Origin: Bacillus luti
GTDB lineage: Bacteria > Bacillota > Bacilli > Bacillales > Bacillaceae_G
Direction: 5' to 3'
Assembly: GCF_001884105.1 (NCBI RefSeq)
Contig: NZ_MACI01000057.1
Span: 124,001-188,000 of the forward strand
Length of the DNA stretch: 64,000 nt
Below the pieces are notes generated by a model, which searched no databases, was not told the origin of the DNA, and saw only the letters and a list, made by a program, of their open reading frames with translations. The position numbers and the translations under genes were made by a program. Below are positions 62,778 to 64,000 of this stretch, piece after piece. Each line of letters starts with the position of its first letter. Position 1 is the stretch's first letter.

Positions 62778-64000
62778 GTGGCAAACAAAGAATTGAAAAG
62801 AGGTTTAGAAGCACGTCATATTCAAATGATTGCTTTAGGCGGAACAATTGGTGTTGGTTTGTTTATGGGGTCAGCTAGCACAATTAAATGGACAGGTCCG
62901 TCAGTAATGCTTGCTTATGCAATTGCAGGTATTTTTATCTTCTTCATCATGCGTGCCATGGGAGAAATGTTGTATATGGAGCCAAGTACAGGCTCATTTG
63001 CGACGTTCGGTCATAAGTATATTCACCCGTTAGCTGGTTATATGACAGCTTGGAGTAACTGGTTCCAGTGGGTTATCGTTGGGATGTCAGAGATTATCGC
63101 AGTTGGGGCATATATGAAGTATTGGTTCCCAGATCTACCAGCTTGGATACCAGGTGTTATCGCAATGGTTATTCTTGGTGCAGCTAACTTAATTTCTGTT
63201 AAGTCATTTGGTGAATTTGAATTTTGGTTTGCGATGATTAAAATCGTTACGATTCTATTAATGATTATTGCGGGATTTGGTCTTATTTTCTTCGGAATTG
63301 GTAACGGCGGAGAAGCGATTGGAATATCAAATCTTTGGGCAAATGGCGGTTTCTTTACAGGTGGTTTTTCAGGATTCTTCTTTGCGTTATCACTTGTAGT
63401 TGGAGCATATCAAGGTGTGGAATTAATCGGGATTACTGCTGGTGAAGCGAAGGATCCGAAGAAGACACTTACAAGAGCGATTCAAAGTACAATTTGGCGT
63501 ATTTTAATTTTCTACATCGGTGCGATTTTCGTTATTGTAACTGTGTATCCGTGGGATCAATTAAGTACAATTGGTAGTCCGTTTGTAGCAACTTTTGCGA
63601 AGGTTGGTATTACGGCTGCTGCAGGACTTATTAACTTCGTTGTGATTACAGCGGCAATGTCTGGTTGTAATAGTGGTATTTATAGTGCGGGTCGTATGCT
63701 TTATACGTTAGGTGTAAATGGACAAGCACCGAAATATTTCACGAAACTTTCTGGAAATGGTGTACCTTTATTTGGTACAGTTGGCGTAATTATCGGTTTA
63801 GCGGTTGGTGTTGTATTAAGTTATATTGCACCGAAAAACTTATTCGTATATGTATATAGTGCGAGCGTACTTCCTGGTATGGTACCATGGTTCGTCATTT
63901 TAATAAGTCAAATTAATTTTAGAAAAGAAAAAGGGGCAGAGATGAAAGATCATCCGTTCAAAATGCCATTTGCTCCTGTTACAAACTATTTAACAATTGC
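62778..64000 (+). CDS. Amino-acid permease (APC superfamily), 3' end outside window
   Basis: The first 407 residues of an AAT-family amino-acid permease. The N-terminus [28 protein letters not shown] and [22 protein letters not shown], and [28 protein letters not shown], are consensus segments of AapA/RocE/GabP-like permeases. GTG 62778 follows GGGGGAAG. About eight of twelve helices are visible before the sequence ends. Likely a proton-coupled importer; which amino acid is unclear. Confidence 0.88.
   Translation, partial: MANKELKRGLEARHIQMIALGGTIGVGLFMGSASTIKWTGPSVMLAYAIAGIFIFFIMRAMGEMLYMEPSTGSFATFGHKYIHPLAGYMTAWSNWFQWVIVGMSEIIAVGAYMKYWFPDLPAWIPGVIAMVILGAANLISVKSFGEFEFWFAMIKIVTILLMIIAGFGLIFFGIGNGGEAIGISNLWANGGFFTGGFSGFFFALSLVVGAYQGVELIGITAGEAKDPKKTLTRAIQSTIWRILIFYIGAIFVIVTVYPWDQLSTIGSPFVATFAKVGITAAAGLINFVVITAAMSGCNSGIYSAGRMLYTLGVNGQAPKYFTKLSGNGVPLFGTVGVIIGLAVGVVLSYIAPKNLFVYVYSASVLPGMVPWFVILISQINFRKEKGAEMKDHPFKMPFAPVTNYLTI

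Overview
The window reads as chromosomal DNA of a Bacillus cereus-group bacterium. The AT-rich composition, strong AGGAGG-type ribosome binding sites, frequent GTG/TTG starts and T-rich intrinsic terminators fit a low-GC Firmicute. More specific signs are a copy of the cereus-group repeat bcr1 (35693-35849), the bacillithiol pair yojF-bshB2, a Rap-Phr quorum-sensing pair and an arylamine N-acetyltransferase with the Cys-His-Glu arrangement known from B. cereus. No rRNA, tRNA, CRISPR array or prophage was seen.

Layout. 1-9.2 kb: acetate-type transporter, Fur-controlled flavodoxin operon, cold-shock protein, DEDD exonuclease, two unknown proteins, VanW lipoprotein, two-domain VOC dioxygenase and a GNAT. 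9.2-14.0 kb is an accessory island: an IS200/IS605-type tnpB element without tnpA, a DinB gene whose 3' end runs into that element, a decayed IS110-type element whose recombinase is cut to 59 codons, and a small double-glycine peptide gene with four symmetric cysteines followed by a broken second copy of its mature region. 14.0-24.9 kb: metabolic and regulatory genes (glycolate/D-lactate oxidase plus BASS transporter, GrpB, PaiB, Rap with a small Phr gene, SelO, ArsR plus quinone oxidoreductase, TetR). 25.0-26.0 kb: a helD gene cut at its Walker A motif by a deletion. 26.4-32.5 kb: glpQ, YdcF, LysR/DUF3916 divergent to an MFS transporter, and a serine hydrolase.

32.8-40.9 kb holds three agmatine-deiminase-family genes (one a lipoprotein, one inactivated by an in-frame stop before its catalytic Cys), a lipoprotein amidohydrolase and a BmrR-like MerR regulator. 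Dyads sitting in 19-bp promoter spacers precede three of these genes, which suggests one MerR-controlled regulon. PsiE- and bestrophin-like membrane genes and bcr1 are interspersed.

40.9-64.0 kb: PepF, NAT, a MutS2 paralogue without the Smr domain, a GNAT and a phosphatase, a quinone oxidoreductase divergent from LysR, tandem secreted DUF2690 proteins, DinB proteins, DUF4003, DUF817, an ArsB/NhaD-type transporter, yojF-bshB2, a cytidine/blasticidin deaminase-like enzyme and a Bcr/CflA-type drug exporter. Upstream of the exporter is a 15-residue leader ORF whose Pro codons are complementary to the exporter's ribosome binding site, a candidate translational attenuator. An amino-acid permease runs off the right edge. 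The best candidates for something undescribed are that attenuator (60854-61000), the four-Cys peptide and its duplicate (13412-13760), the MerR/deiminase locus (32772-40902) and the twin N12-spaced dyads before the TetR gene (24213-24322).
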